Shown: piece after piece, positions 12,345-23,900 of the stretch | Position numbering within the stretch: position 1 is the stretch's first letter | Layout: every line of letters begins with the position of its first letter | Assembly: GCF_000801105.2 (NCBI RefSeq) | Contig: NC_079519.1 | Location: 4,276,668-4,340,667 of the forward strand | DNA: 64,000 nt | Source: Raphanus sativus | Taxonomy: Eukaryota > Streptophyta > Magnoliopsida > Brassicales > Brassicaceae | Direction: 5' to 3' | Notes under the pieces: model-generated | The model's input: only the letters and a program-made list of their open reading frames with translations | The model's database searches: none | What the model was told of the DNA's origin: nothing | Program-made: the position numbers and the translations under genes

Positions 12345-15300
12345 ATGAAGTATCCTAAGAAAGACAAAACAGGGGTGTTCTTCAATGTTCAACCATCTCA
12401 GAAAAGGAAACGTAAATCAACTAATGATGAGAACGATGATTGTCATGCAAGGAGTCAAAAATTAACCAGCAGCAAAGGAGTTGTGTTTGAAGAAGTAACA
12501 GACATACCTCACATCTCTCACGTAACAGGTAATTGTAATTTCTTGCTCACATTCACATGATATATCGCAATTTGCATTGTATATGTTCCTGCATATGCTT
12601 TCAACGATTATTAGGTGATAATATGTCAAAATATTATATCATTGACAATCTAATTTTATGCAGACAATGAACTAGGGCAAGAAAATATCGACACAAATAA
12701 TACCAGACAAGGAAGGGATGTTGGTTGTGAGTAAACCCCAAACTTATGTGGTCTATCAATCTTATTAAAATCACACAACAATTCACATTGTCTTTTCTTT
12801 TCAGCAATAAGCCTCAGGGTGCTTAAGAATAGAATTAGACAAACACAAATAAATGAACCAAGCAGCATTATTCATGGCGGAATTGAGTCACAGACAGCTA
12901 TATTTGGTTCTAATGATACAAATACTTCAAAAGGTTTAATTGTCACCCGTTTACAGTTTTGAATAATTCTATTTTGGATTCAGCCAGCATAATATGTTAG
13001 AACCATTTAATCTACAGGACCAAGTCTAACAACTACTTCAGATGTTGGGACACCACTCAAGCGAGCTATAGGCTATCAGAGGAAGATATCGCACATTCAG
13101 GATAATCATATGACTCCTAAATCGATTTTAAAGTCACAACCAAGAAATCAGTCTATACCTTTGAAATCTGTTTTTGGCAGGGTATTGAAGGATATCACTA
13201 ATACATCCCCAGATGTCGGCTTAGACTCACAGTTGTATCAAAGCCGTGTGATACCGTCTCCGTCTCCCCGACTTGGCAATATTTTGCAATCTCCATATGG
13301 GGCTTCGACAAGTATGGCTTCCTGCAAAAGTAAGAGCATTCTTCATTATAACCAACTGTTATTTTTATTAATATATACTGTATATTGACTATTTATGTTT
13401 AGCCAAAGAATTTAGAATCATGGGTACTCCAAGAGTTCAGTCATCATCTCGCAACAAAGTAACAAACAGTTCACAGTACCATAACGCTACTATAACTTCA
13501 CAAAGATCAAATTATGATTCGTCTGTCATTTATCCAAAAATATTTTTTGGAACGGATGATATCAATTCGCCTCAAGGTATTTTATATTGTGCAAGCTTAA
13601 ATCTTTAATAAAAATACTATTTTTAGTTTGTTCGACTTTATAATGTTTTATGTATAATGAGCCAGGTGAATTAGAGAGACAATATAATCAAGAATACGAT
13701 CTAAGCAGTGATGAGAGTGATTCATTTTCTAATCTTTCATCGCGGTCTGCCTATATTTTTAAGGATGTAGAGAAGTTTGACTTTCAGGCCATGCTTACCA
13801 GAAAAAAAGCCCAGGATGCCAAAAAAGCAGAAAGTAAACTAAACACTACTTCAAGTACAGGGCTGAAAATGATTCGTAAGTTAATTTACTGTCTGTTTGT
13901 TATTACTATATGTTTTACAATATCATTAACATTTAATGGTGTGTTCCATGTGTTTTGCAGCCTATGTTGATGATGGTAATCCTACTTTCAAATGTCAGTA
14001 CTGTAAAGCCAAAATGTGGTACGGTGAACGTTTAGACAGAAAGGTAAGATCAAAGAAACCACCTGTTTTTTCACTATGTTGTGGACAAGGACAAGTCAAG
14101 TTGCCCATGTTGAGAGAAAGTCCAGTTGTTATAAAACAACTGCTTTATGGGAATGATGCTAAAAGTAAATACTATCAGAAGCACTTAAGAGCATTGAACA
14201 TGCTGTTTTCATTTACTTCTCTGGGTGGAAAAGTTGATCGTTCTATTCCTAATGGTGTGGGTCCAAAAACGTTTACACTGCATGGGGAAAACTATCATTT
14301 AATGGGAAGTATGAAACCAAACGAAGGGGATAAGGCTAAATTTTCTCAGCTATACATTGTCGACATTGAAAGCGAGGTTCATGATAGAGACTCTGTGATG
14401 AGGTATGGACGTGATTTCAAACTGATTTTGTACTTATTAAATCCGTGGAGTCTTAAATGACATTTATATTTTTCTTTCAGCAAGTTCAACACGGAAGCAG
14501 ATAAAGCAAAGAAGCAGGGTTTGAGAAAACAGATCATTGAGGATATTATCAAAGTTCTTGACGATGTTAATCCCTATGTGAAGCAGTTTCGGCAGGCACG
14601 TGAGAGATTAAGTTTGGAACCTAATGAAAAATTTCATATGAGGATTGTGAGTAGTCGTGAGAAAGATGGACGGACGTATGATACGCCAACCGCATCTGAA
14701 GTGGCAGCGTTGATTCCTGGGGATTTCAATTTGGAGATGGACAGGCGTGATATTGTTTTACAAGAGAAACAGACTGGATGGTTAAAAAGAATTAGTGAGA
14801 TACATCCTTCTTATCTCTCACTTCAGTATCCTCTAATTTTTACCTATGGAGAAGATGGATTCAGACTTGGGATTAAAAAAAGAGATACCCCTGCAACTGA
14901 TAAGCTAAAGAGAAAAGATATAAGTATGAGACAGTGGTTTGCGTTTCGCTTATTTGAGAGGGATGGCGAGTGTCAAACTCTGCTGCACTCAAGGAGATTA
15001 TTTCAACAGTTTTTGGTTGATTCATTCACTACTGTTGAGACCAATCGACTCTGTTTTTTAAAGCTGAATCAGAAATGTTTGAGGTCTGACAGCTTCGACT
15101 CTATTAAGCAGTCTGAGAACCAAGGGAAAGTTGATATGAATGATCAAGGTGCACGATTTGTTTTGCCCGCTTCTTTCACTGGTTCACCAAGATACATGAA
15201 GAATAGCTATCTTGATGCAATGGCCATTTGTAAACATTTTGGTTTCCCAGATCTGTTTATCACATTTACATGCAACCCAAAATGGCCAGAAATTACAAGA

Positions 15301-18300
15301 TATCTAACCCAACAGAACTTGAATACAGAGGATAGGCCAGAGATCGTCTCTCGAGTATTCAAGATGAAGTTGGATTCACTAATGACAGATTTGACTGATA
15401 ACGAGATCTTAGGGAAAACAGTGGCATGTGAGTTTTTTTTATGTTGTTCACTATATTTTTACTATATTTGGTCGATTTTTTTAATCTTGCTGACTTGCAA
15501 ATGTTTTTTTTTAATGCAGCAATTTATACTGTCGAGTTCCAGAAACGTGGCTTGCCTCATGCTCACATTTTGTTATTCATGCATCCGAGTTCTAAATTGG
15601 CTACGACTGACCATATTGACCATACTATTTCAGCAGAGATTCCAGACAAATCAGAAGATCCAGAACTCTATGAAGTGATTAAAGACATGATGATTCATGG
15701 TCCTTGTGGAGTTGTCAATTTGAAATCACCGTGTATGGAGAATGGAAAATGTTCTAAACTATTTCCAAAGGCGTTTGCAACCAGAACTACTATCAATAAA
15801 GAGGGATTTCCGGTTTACATGAGACGGGATAACAATCGTTTTATTGAGAAGAAAGGTTTCAAGTGTGACAACAGATACGTTATACCGTATAATAGAACTC
15901 TGTCTCTTATGTATAGAGCTCATATTAATGTTGAGTGGTGTAATCAATCTGGATCAATCAAATACTTATTCAAGTACATCAATAAGGGACAGGATCGGAT
16001 TACTATTACTGTTGAGGCACCTAAAGAAGGAGTATCTATGGAGAACGGTGATGTGAATCAATCATCAAACCAAGGAAATAAAAACGAGATAAAGGACTAT
16101 TTTGAGGGCAGGTACTTATTTTTATATATATTTTATTTCAGTGTTGTGTGATATAAATTGAAAACATCAATTGTTGTTATCTATTGTTTTTAATAGTACT
16201 TATGTTTTTTTATTGTTGTCAGATACGTATCTGCTTGTGAGTCTGCATGGAGAAATCTAAAATTTCCTATTCATTACCGATCAGTACCAGTTGAGAAAAT
16301 TCAGTTTCATTTGCCCGGGAAGCAGATGATTATCTTTAAGGATGATGACACATATGAGGAAGTTGCAGGTCGCATGCTGATCCAAAATACGTATATGATG
16401 GCTTGGTTTGAGTTAAACAAGGTTAGCTCGGTTGCTAGAAAGCTAACTTTAGCTGAAATACCAACAATGTTTACTTGGAACAAAAAAGAGCGTGCATTAC
16501 AAGAGAGGAAAAGAGGATTCAGCATTGGGAGAATTAATTATGCACCCAAGAAGTTTGAAGAAGGATATTATCTACGTGTATTGCTGAATATTGTTCGTGG
16601 ATCAACATGCCATGAAGATATTAGGACCTTTAACCATGTCCTTTACCCTACTTACAAAGAAGCATGTTTTGCTCGTGGTCTGTTGGAAGATGATCAAGAA
16701 TACATTGATGATATTATCAGGTCAAGCTATTCATGTTCTGCATCTTGTCTGCGACATTCATTTGCTGTCATGCTCATGTCCATGACTTTGTCAATGCCAG
16801 AAAAGGTCTGGGAAAAGACATGGGAGTTTCTTTCAGAGGATATTCAGTATAGGCAGAGGAAACATTTGAATAGACCAGGTAATTTATACTTTATATTTTA
16901 CGTGTATACATTACATACATCACTGTTAGATTTAACCTACATCATTTATATGTACAGGACTATGTCTAAGTGATGCTGAGAAAAAAGAAGGAGCCCTACT
17001 TGAGATTGAAAAGATTTTGAAAAGCAATGGAACATCACTATCGAATTGGGACAAAATGCCAAAGCCCTTTCGTGATGGTAATGATATTCAGAATGTGTTG
17101 ATTCTCGATGAACAGAGTTATGACCGCGATGAGTTAAGGGACGAACATGATAGAGACATCCTAAAAATGACGGATGAGCAGAGAAAGATTTACGAGGAAA
17201 TTATGGATGCAGTTATAGGAAAAAAAGGCGGTCTTTTCTTTGTTTATGGATTTGGTGGAACTGGAAAGACCTTTTTGTGGAGATTAATATCAGCTGCTAT
17301 TAGATCCAGAGGTGAGATCGTGTTGAATGTCGCATCGAGTGGTATTGCTTCTCTTCTTTTACAAGGAGGAAGGACTGCGCATTCTAGATTTGGTATACCT
17401 ATCGATCCTGATGAGTTTACTCGGTGTAATTTGATACCAGGGTCTGATGCTGCTAATTTGGTTAAAGAAGCCTCCCTGATAATTTGGGATGAAGCACCGA
17501 TGATGAGCAGACATTGTTTTGAATCATTGGATAGGAGCTTAGCAGACATCATGAAGACTACAGAAAAGAAGCCATTTGCTGGCAAAGTTGTTGTCTTAGG
17601 TGGGGATTTTAGGCAAGTATTGCCTGTTATAAATGGAGGGTCGAGACCTGACATTGTGTTGAATTCTCTTAATTACTCCTATCTGTGGAAACATTGCAAA
17701 GTGCTCGAACTAACAAAGAATATGAGATTGTTGTCGACTAATTTGACTGCAGAAGAGTTGAAAGAACTTGAAGAATTTTCCCAATGGATATTGGATGTTG
17801 GAGATGGAGTAGCTGGTGAGCCAAATGATGGTGATGCACTAATAACTATTCCAGATGAGTTTTTGATTATGGATGCAAATGATCCTATAGAATCAATCAG
17901 CAAAGAAGTTTACGGAGATACAGCAGCTCTACACCAGCAGAAAGATCCTGTTTTTTTTCAAGAGAGGGCCATTTTATGCCCCACAAATGAGGACGTGAAC
18001 AATATAAATCAGCATATGTTGGATAATCTACTTGGTAAGTACATGTTCATCACTAAAACAAATTTATACCTATGTTTATATAAACGTTTAACAAAAGTCA
18101 TTTTATGATAAAATCAGGTGAGGAGAGAATCTATTTAAGCTCTGACAGCATAGACCCATCGGACACACGATCTGTTAATGATCAAGCTCTCACACCAGAT
18201 TTTCTTAACGGTATCAAGGCATCAGGTTTACCGAATCACTCTCTCAGGTTGAAAATCGGATGCCCTATTATGTTGCTAAGGAATATTGATCATGTTGGAG

Positions 18301-18692
18301 GATTGATGAATGGAACTAGATTGCAGATTATAGATATGTCTGATTTCTGTGTTAAGGCGAGAATTATTACAGGAAAGAAAGTTGGGGAAGTTGTTTTAAT
18401 TCCTAGACTGACAATTACTCCATCAGACAAGAAGTTACCATTCAAGATGAAAAGAAGGCAGCTTCCAATATCTGTGGCCTTTGCTATCACGATTAATAAA
18501 AGTCAGGGTCAATCTCTCTCACATGTTGGAATATTTCTACCGCGCCCAGTGTTTTCCCACGGACAACTCTATGTTGCTATCTCTAGGGTCACCTCCAAGA
18601 AAGGTTTGAAGATTTTGATTGTTGATGAGGATGGAAATCCTCAGAAACAAACAAAAAATGTTGTTTTCAAAGAGATTTTTCAAAATCTCTGA
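12345..18692 (+). CDS. Helitron RepHel transposase: HUH replicase plus PIF1-like helicase (1785 aa)
   Basis: Twelve exons join into one frame of 5358 bp: 12345-12528, 12664-12723, 12805-12933, 13018-13329, 13403-13576, 13666-13875, 13961-14402, 14481-15427, 15520-16111, 16223-16878, 16958-18034 and 18118-18692. Residues 1-350 are Ser-rich with no known domain. A zinc-finger-like stretch follows, with C368/C371 ([11 protein letters not shown]) and later SLCCGQG. The Helitron replicase domain has the HUH site in [10 protein letters not shown] (H833, H835) and both catalytic tyrosines in YLFKYINK (Y968, Y972). The SF1 PIF1-type helicase has Walker A GFGGTGKT (1333-1340), Walker B IIWDEAP (D1413), GGDFRQVLP and, near the end, NKSQGQSL and VAISRV. 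It would nick the element, unwind it and move it by rolling circle. Nothing essential is visibly missing. The first-exon start is the least certain part. Confidence 0.95.
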
Positions 18693-18840
18693 GTTTGTTC
18701 TTACTAAGTACTATGTTTTAATTTCAGACTTTTATTCTTTCACAGCATTTGCGTGTGTGATTACGCTCAGACAATGTGAACTTTAGGAAAAGTTCAGTAT
18801 GAAATAAAGGATTTATCATATTACTCCATTGTTCTAATTT

Positions 18841-19920
18841 AAAGCAAATAGGATCAGCACGTCAAGCTAAATCAATCAACAAGCATCATAATGTTCCATT
18901 TTCCTATCTATCCAGTATCAGTTACATTCCTAATGCAGTACTAAAATATCAGGTTCTATTCCTAATACATAACTAATACGAAGGATTTAGTATTGATTAC
19001 CTTCTTAAGGTATTAAACGGTTACATAGTCCTGCCTCATCTCAGAATTGTTTTCTCTGAAAATCCATTTTCGTTTCTCCTTGCATCTATACAAGAAAGGC
19101 AAATATTTTTAATTTCTATTAACCATTTTAATAGAGGAAATAAAACATTATGTTTAGTATTTCAAATGCGTAACTACTAACAAGTCATACCTTTTAGGAA
19201 TTTATATATACTCTGTTAAAAATATAAATTCCAGCTTCTGAGTGGTCACAACACCTTTCCATCTCATAGCAATATAAACAAAACAAAAAAAAACAAAAAA
19301 AAATATTAGATTTGTTTTAGCTTTCTTCTTCATTATCAATCCTAAAACGTAACCAGGTCAACTTTTATAGAAAAGATAGGCAAAACTTTTAAATGTGTAT
19401 TACCCCTAAAGCAAATAGGATCATCACATCAAGCTTCATAATGTTCCATTTTCCTATCTAGCCAATATCAATTACATTCCTAATTCATAACTAATACTAT
19501 TTGAGTAGTATTGATTACCTGCTTTAGTTATTAAACGGTTTCGTAGTCGTGCCTCATCTCAGCATTGTTTGTATATATATCCATTTTTGATTCTCCTTAA
19601 GTCTGTACAAAAAAAAGCAAATATTTTTAATTTCTATTAACCAATTTAATAGAGGAAAAATATAATATATATTTCCAGGATTTCAAATGCATAACTAATA
19701 AAAAGTCTTACCTTTTAGGAATTTATATATACTCTGTAAAAATACAAATTCCAGCTTCTGAGTGGTCACGACACTTTTCCATCTCATAGCAATAAAACAA
19801 AACAAAAAAAAAAAAAAAAAATTAGATTTGTTTTAGCTTTCTTCTTCGTTTGAATGAGTAAAAACGTAACCAGATAAACAAGATCTTTAAGAAACGCAAG
19901 TATTTTTAATTTGTATTACC
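18841..19920. repeat. Two tandem units of about 0.5 kb near the Helitron 3' end
   Basis: Units at 18841-19407 and 19408-19920 both start AAAGCAAATAGGATCA. They share a long series of blocks, among them TTTTAGGAATTTATATATAC and TTCCAGCTTCTGAGTGGTCA, and both end in GTATTACCC. They are diverged, so the duplication is older than the present insertion. On the - strand several blocks look like exons: an open stretch is followed by AAAAGGTAAGA. Copy A has a frame-shifting extra A relative to copy B. Confidence 0.8.
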
Positions 19921-20046
19921 CTTATATATCGGATGAACTTCTTCTGTCGGTGCTCTCGCCATCTTCGTATATATTCCAAAAATGTACGAGTACACCACGA
20001 TCTGATCTTGCATGTCTCCGATCGGCTTCTCTTTTGCTGGATCCAT
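19920..20046 (-). pseudogene. Exon-like fragment, antisense to the Helitron genes
   Basis: On the - strand an ATG at 20046 opens 42 codons beginning MDPAKEKPIGDM and ending HPIYKG. They run into a good donor, GGGTAATAC, exactly at the border of the repeated units. I do not recognise the protein. Continuation into the repeated blocks is frame-broken. It could be the first exon of a host gene captured by the Helitron, or part of an old Helitron-specific gene. The composition is more coding-like than its surroundings. Confidence 0.4.
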
Positions 20047-20647
20047 ACTATGAAATAAAAAAAAAAACAAAACAAAATAACTCATTGATACATCTATTTG
20101 TTTCCAATTATCAAATAGATCTCTAAGGAAAACAAACAATATTGAACCTTTAAATTAACCAGAGTCGAATCGTCCAAGCGCCGAATCATTGCAATCGTTT
20201 TTTTTTTATTACTCAAAGATTTTGTGTCTGAAATTAAAAAAAAAAAAGCTGTCGGTAGAAAAGAGGAGACAAAGACAAAACTGTCGATCTTACTCTATTT
20301 TCACAGATTCGATTATATTTGTAACATGGGCTGTGTGCATTACGTTTTTAGAGTGATATTTGGGCCCATTTTATAATTTCCAAAAAATCTGTATTATGGC
20401 CCATTTAATTATCTTCATAATCATATATTTATGTTCATAATCATTTTTTAATAGTACAAATATAAATTATAAATTAGGCAAGTATAACTTTAAGATACAG
20501 ATTTGTTATCCTATATTGTAAAATAAAATTATCACACTTTATTCTTAATTACACTTAATAAAATTTATATGATTACTATATAAAATAATCATAATTATAT
20601 TTTTAATATGTCTATAAATTTTAAATTATATTGGTTAGGGTTTAGGG

Positions 20648-20649
<2 letters not shown>
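20047..20649. other. AT-rich subterminal Helitron DNA
   Basis: No gene is seen. It contains two adjacent near-telomeric motifs, GGTTAGGGTTTAGGG (20634-20648), immediately before the (TA)n tract. Two units are too few to call telomeric sequence. Confidence 0.4.

Positions 20650-20709
<60 letters not shown>
20650..20709. repeat. (TA)n microsatellite, about 29 units
   Basis: An uninterrupted alternation of T and A sits inside the Helitron close to its 3' end. The length is likely to vary between individuals. Confidence 0.95.
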
Positions 20710-20711
<2 letters not shown>

Positions 20712-20875
20712 ACTATTAAAATAGAAAAAATTGTTTTCACTAACTCAAAACTTATAACTATTTTATCAAATATGTCGCTCGAAATATTAATATTATAAAA
20801 TGTTATTTCAAACTGAACCAAAATATTTACCGGGAAGTCAATCCCGCGCTTTGATAGCGCGGGTCAGTATTCTAG
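20709..20875 (+). mobile_element. Possible short Helitron end unit nested at the 3' terminus
   Basis: TCTACTATTAAAATAGAA at 20709 looks like a second Helitron 5' terminus, preceded by A. It lies only 167 bp before the shared 3' terminus. The host-site evidence supports 5221-20875 as the inserted element. This may therefore be a mini-Helitron caught at the end, or a terminal replacement. It could also be chance in AT-rich DNA. Confidence 0.35.
20843..20875 (+). other. Helitron 3' hairpin and CTAG terminus
   Basis: CCCGCGCT and AGCGCGGG form a perfect 8-bp stem around a 5-base loop (TTGAT). Then come TCAGTATT and the terminal CTAG, with host T following. This is the standard Helitron replication-termination signal: a hairpin about 10-12 bases before CTRR. 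Confidence 0.95.
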
Positions 20876-20882
20876 TTATTAT

Positions 20883-20982
20883 NNNNNNNNNNNNNNNNNN
20901 NNNNNNNNNNNNNNNNNNNNNNNNNNNNNNNNNNNNNNNNNNNNNNNNNNNNNNNNNNNNNNNNNNNNNNNNNNNNNNNNNN
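20883..20982. other. Assembly gap (100 N)
   Basis: Exactly 100 undetermined bases, the conventional size for a gap of unknown length. Only seven bases of host DNA separate the Helitron from it. What lies to the right is therefore not known to be the true flank of the Helitron insertion. Confidence 1.
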
Positions 20983-23900
20983 CCTCTGTTATCTCCATTT
21001 CTCTAGATAATGAAGATTTTATAATGCTAATTCCACTAATCTAGGTAGTATATAAAATTTTAGTAAACTAAATTTTTAAAAATTAGAATGATTCCTATAT
21101 ATTATGAAAGATAGTTTAGAATACATTAATTCAAATGTAGCATGTGGTTTGAAAATTTTAAACTAAAGTGAGGAGTATAAACTTCAGTATATAAAGCATT
21201 TACCGAAAACTCATTGTTTTAGAATGGGTTAACCCATGGATTTTGAAAAATATTCAAAGATATGAAAATCTGGTTTAGTGTATGGTTTCATGGAGCACTA
21301 ACAAAAGATGAGGGTCAACGAATTTAGAACCTTGGTTGTCTCCATTTATCTAGATAATGAATATTTTATAATGTTAAATCCACTAATCTAGGCATTATAT
21401 GAAATTTTAGTAAACTAAATTTTTAAAAATTGGAATGATTCCTATATACCATGAAATATAGTTTAGAATACATTAATTCAAATGTAGAATGTGGTTTGAA
21501 ATTTTTAAACTTAAGTGAAGAGTATAAACTTCAGTATATAAAGCCTGTACCGAAAACTCATTATTTTATAAGGGGTTAAACCACGGATTTTAAATAAATT
21601 TCAAAAAAATGAAAATCTGAGTTTAGTGTATAGTTTCATCGAGCACTGACATAAGATGATGATCGAAGAGTTTAGAACCTTTGTAGTCTCCCTTTCTCTA
21701 GATAATGAATTTTTTTATAATGCTAATTCCATTGATCTAAGCAGTTTATGAAATTTTAGTAAACTAAGTATTAAAAAATTAGAATGATTCCTATATATCA
21801 TGAAAGATAGTTTAGAATACATTAATTCAAATGTAGAATGTGGTTTGAAAATTTTAAACTAATGTGAAGAGTATAAACTTCAGTATATAGCGCATTTACC
21901 GAAAACTCAATATTTTTGAAGGGGTTAACCAACGGATTTTGATTTTTTTGTAAAAATATGAAAACCTGGTTTTAGTATATAGTTTCATCGAGCACTATCA
22001 AAAGAGGATGGTCAAAGAGTTTAGAACCTCGGTTGTCTCCATTTCTCTAAATAATGAAGATTTTATAATGCTAATTCCACTAATCTAGGTAGTATATGAA
22101 ATTTTAGCAAACTAAATTTATAAAAATTAGAATGATTCTATATACCATGAAAGATAGTTTAGAATACATTAATTCAAATGTAGAAATGAGTTTTGAAAAT
22201 TTTAAACTAAAGTGAAGAGTATAAACTTCAGTATATAAAACATTTGCCGAAAACTTATTATTTTAGAAGGGGGTTAAACCACTGATTTTGGAAAAAATTT
22301 CAAAAATATGAAAATCTGGTTTTAGTGTATGGTTTCATCGAGCACTAACAAAAGATGATGGTCAAAGAGTTTAGAACCTTGGTTGTCTCCATTTCTCTAG
22401 ATAATGAAGATTTTATAATGCTAATTCCACTAATCTAGGCATTATATGAAATTTTAGTAAACTAAATTTTTAAATATTAGAATGATTCCTATATACCATG
22501 AAATATAGTTTATAATACATTAATTTAAACTTAGAATGTGGTTTGAAATTTTAAAACTTAAGTGAAGAGTATAAACTTCAGTATATAAAACATTTACCGA
22601 AAACTCATTATTTTAGAAGAGGTCCCCACGGATTTTTAAAAAAATTCAAAAATATGAAAATCTGAGTTTAGTGTATAGTTTCATTGAGCACTGACATAAG
22701 ATGATGTTCAAAGAGTTTATAATCTTTGTAGTCTCTGTTTCTCTAGATAATGAATATTTTATAATGCTAATTTCATTTATCTAAGCAGTATATGAAATTT
22801 TAGTAAACAAAGTATTAAAAAGTTAGAATGATTCCTATATATCATGAAATATAGTTTAGAATACATTAATTCTAATGTAGAATGTGGTTTGAAAATTTTA
22901 AACTAAAGTGAAAAGTATAAACTTCAGTATATGGCGCATTTACCGAAAACTCAAAATTTTTGAAGTGGTTAACCAACGGATTTTGAATTTTTTTAAAAAA
23001 ATATGAAAACCTGGTTTTATTGTATAGTTTCATCGAGCAGTATCAAAAGATGATATTCAAAGAGTTTAGAAGCTCGGTTGTCTCCATTTCTCTAGATAAT
23101 GAAGATTTTATAATGCTAATTCCACTAATCTAGGCAGTGTATGAAATTTTAGTAAACTAAATTTTTAAAAATTAGAATGATTCCTATATATCATTAAAGA
23201 TAGTTTAGAATACATTAAATCAAATGTAGAAATGAGTTTTGAAAATATTAAACTAAAGTGAAAGGTATAAACTTCAGTATATAAAGCATTTGCCGAAAAC
23301 TCATTATTTTAGAAGGGGTTAACCCACGGATTTAAAAAAAAAAATATGAAAACCTGGTTTTAGTGTATAGTTTCATCGAGCACTAACAAAAGACGATAGT
23401 TAAAGAGTTTAGAACCTCTGTTATCTCCATTTCTCTACATAATGAAGATTTTATAATGCTAATTCCACTAATCTAGGCAGTATATGAAATTTCAGTAAAG
23501 TAAATTTTAAAAAATTAGAATGATTCCTATATACCATGAAAGATAGTTTAGAATACATTAATTCAAATTTAGAATATGGTTTGAATTTTTAAACTAAAGT
23601 AAAGAGTATAAACTTCAGTATATAAAGCATTTACCGAAAATTCATTATTTTAGAAGGGGTTAACCCATGGATTTTGAAAAAAATTCAAAAATATGAAAAT
23701 CTAGTTTTAGTGTATGGTTTCATCGAGCACTAACAAAAGATGATGGTCAAAGAGTTTCGAACCTCGGTTGTCTCCATTTCTCTAGATAATGAAGATTTTA
23801 TAATGCTAATTTCATTAATCAAAGCAGTATATGAAATATTAGTAAACAAAATTTAAAAAAATTAGAATGATTCCTATATACCATGAAAGATAGTTTAGAA

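Larger units (their letters stand above)
5221..20875 (+). mobile_element. Helitron, 15.7 kb, apparently intact, with RepHel and two RPA-like genes
   Basis: The element starts TCAATACTATTAAAACAG and ends with an 8-bp-stem GC hairpin (20843-20863), then TCAGTATT and CTAG. It lies between A (5220) and T (20876), as Helitrons do, without target duplication. The decisive evidence is the second copy of the flank. At 36152/36153 the sequence reads TTCTTAA directly into TTATTATTG, and the bases right of the Helitron are TTATTAT before the gap. Inside, all in + orientation, are two RPA-like genes and a 12-exon RepHel gene, each open after splicing. Non-coding parts include a 0.9-kb leader, duplicated 0.5-kb units near the 3' end and a (TA)n tract. 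It is potentially autonomous; transposition itself is not shown by the sequence. Confidence 0.95.

Noticed and set aside
17244..17654. 136-codon frame antisense to the RepHel helicase
   Set aside because: It is the mirror of a strongly conserved helicase exon and needs no explanation of its own.
20634..20648. Telomere-like GGTTAGGGTTTAGGG
   Set aside because: Two imperfect units beside a (TA)n tract; too short for an interstitial telomere.
20800..21006. Open frame across the N gap
   Set aside because: It exists only because undetermined bases contain no stop.
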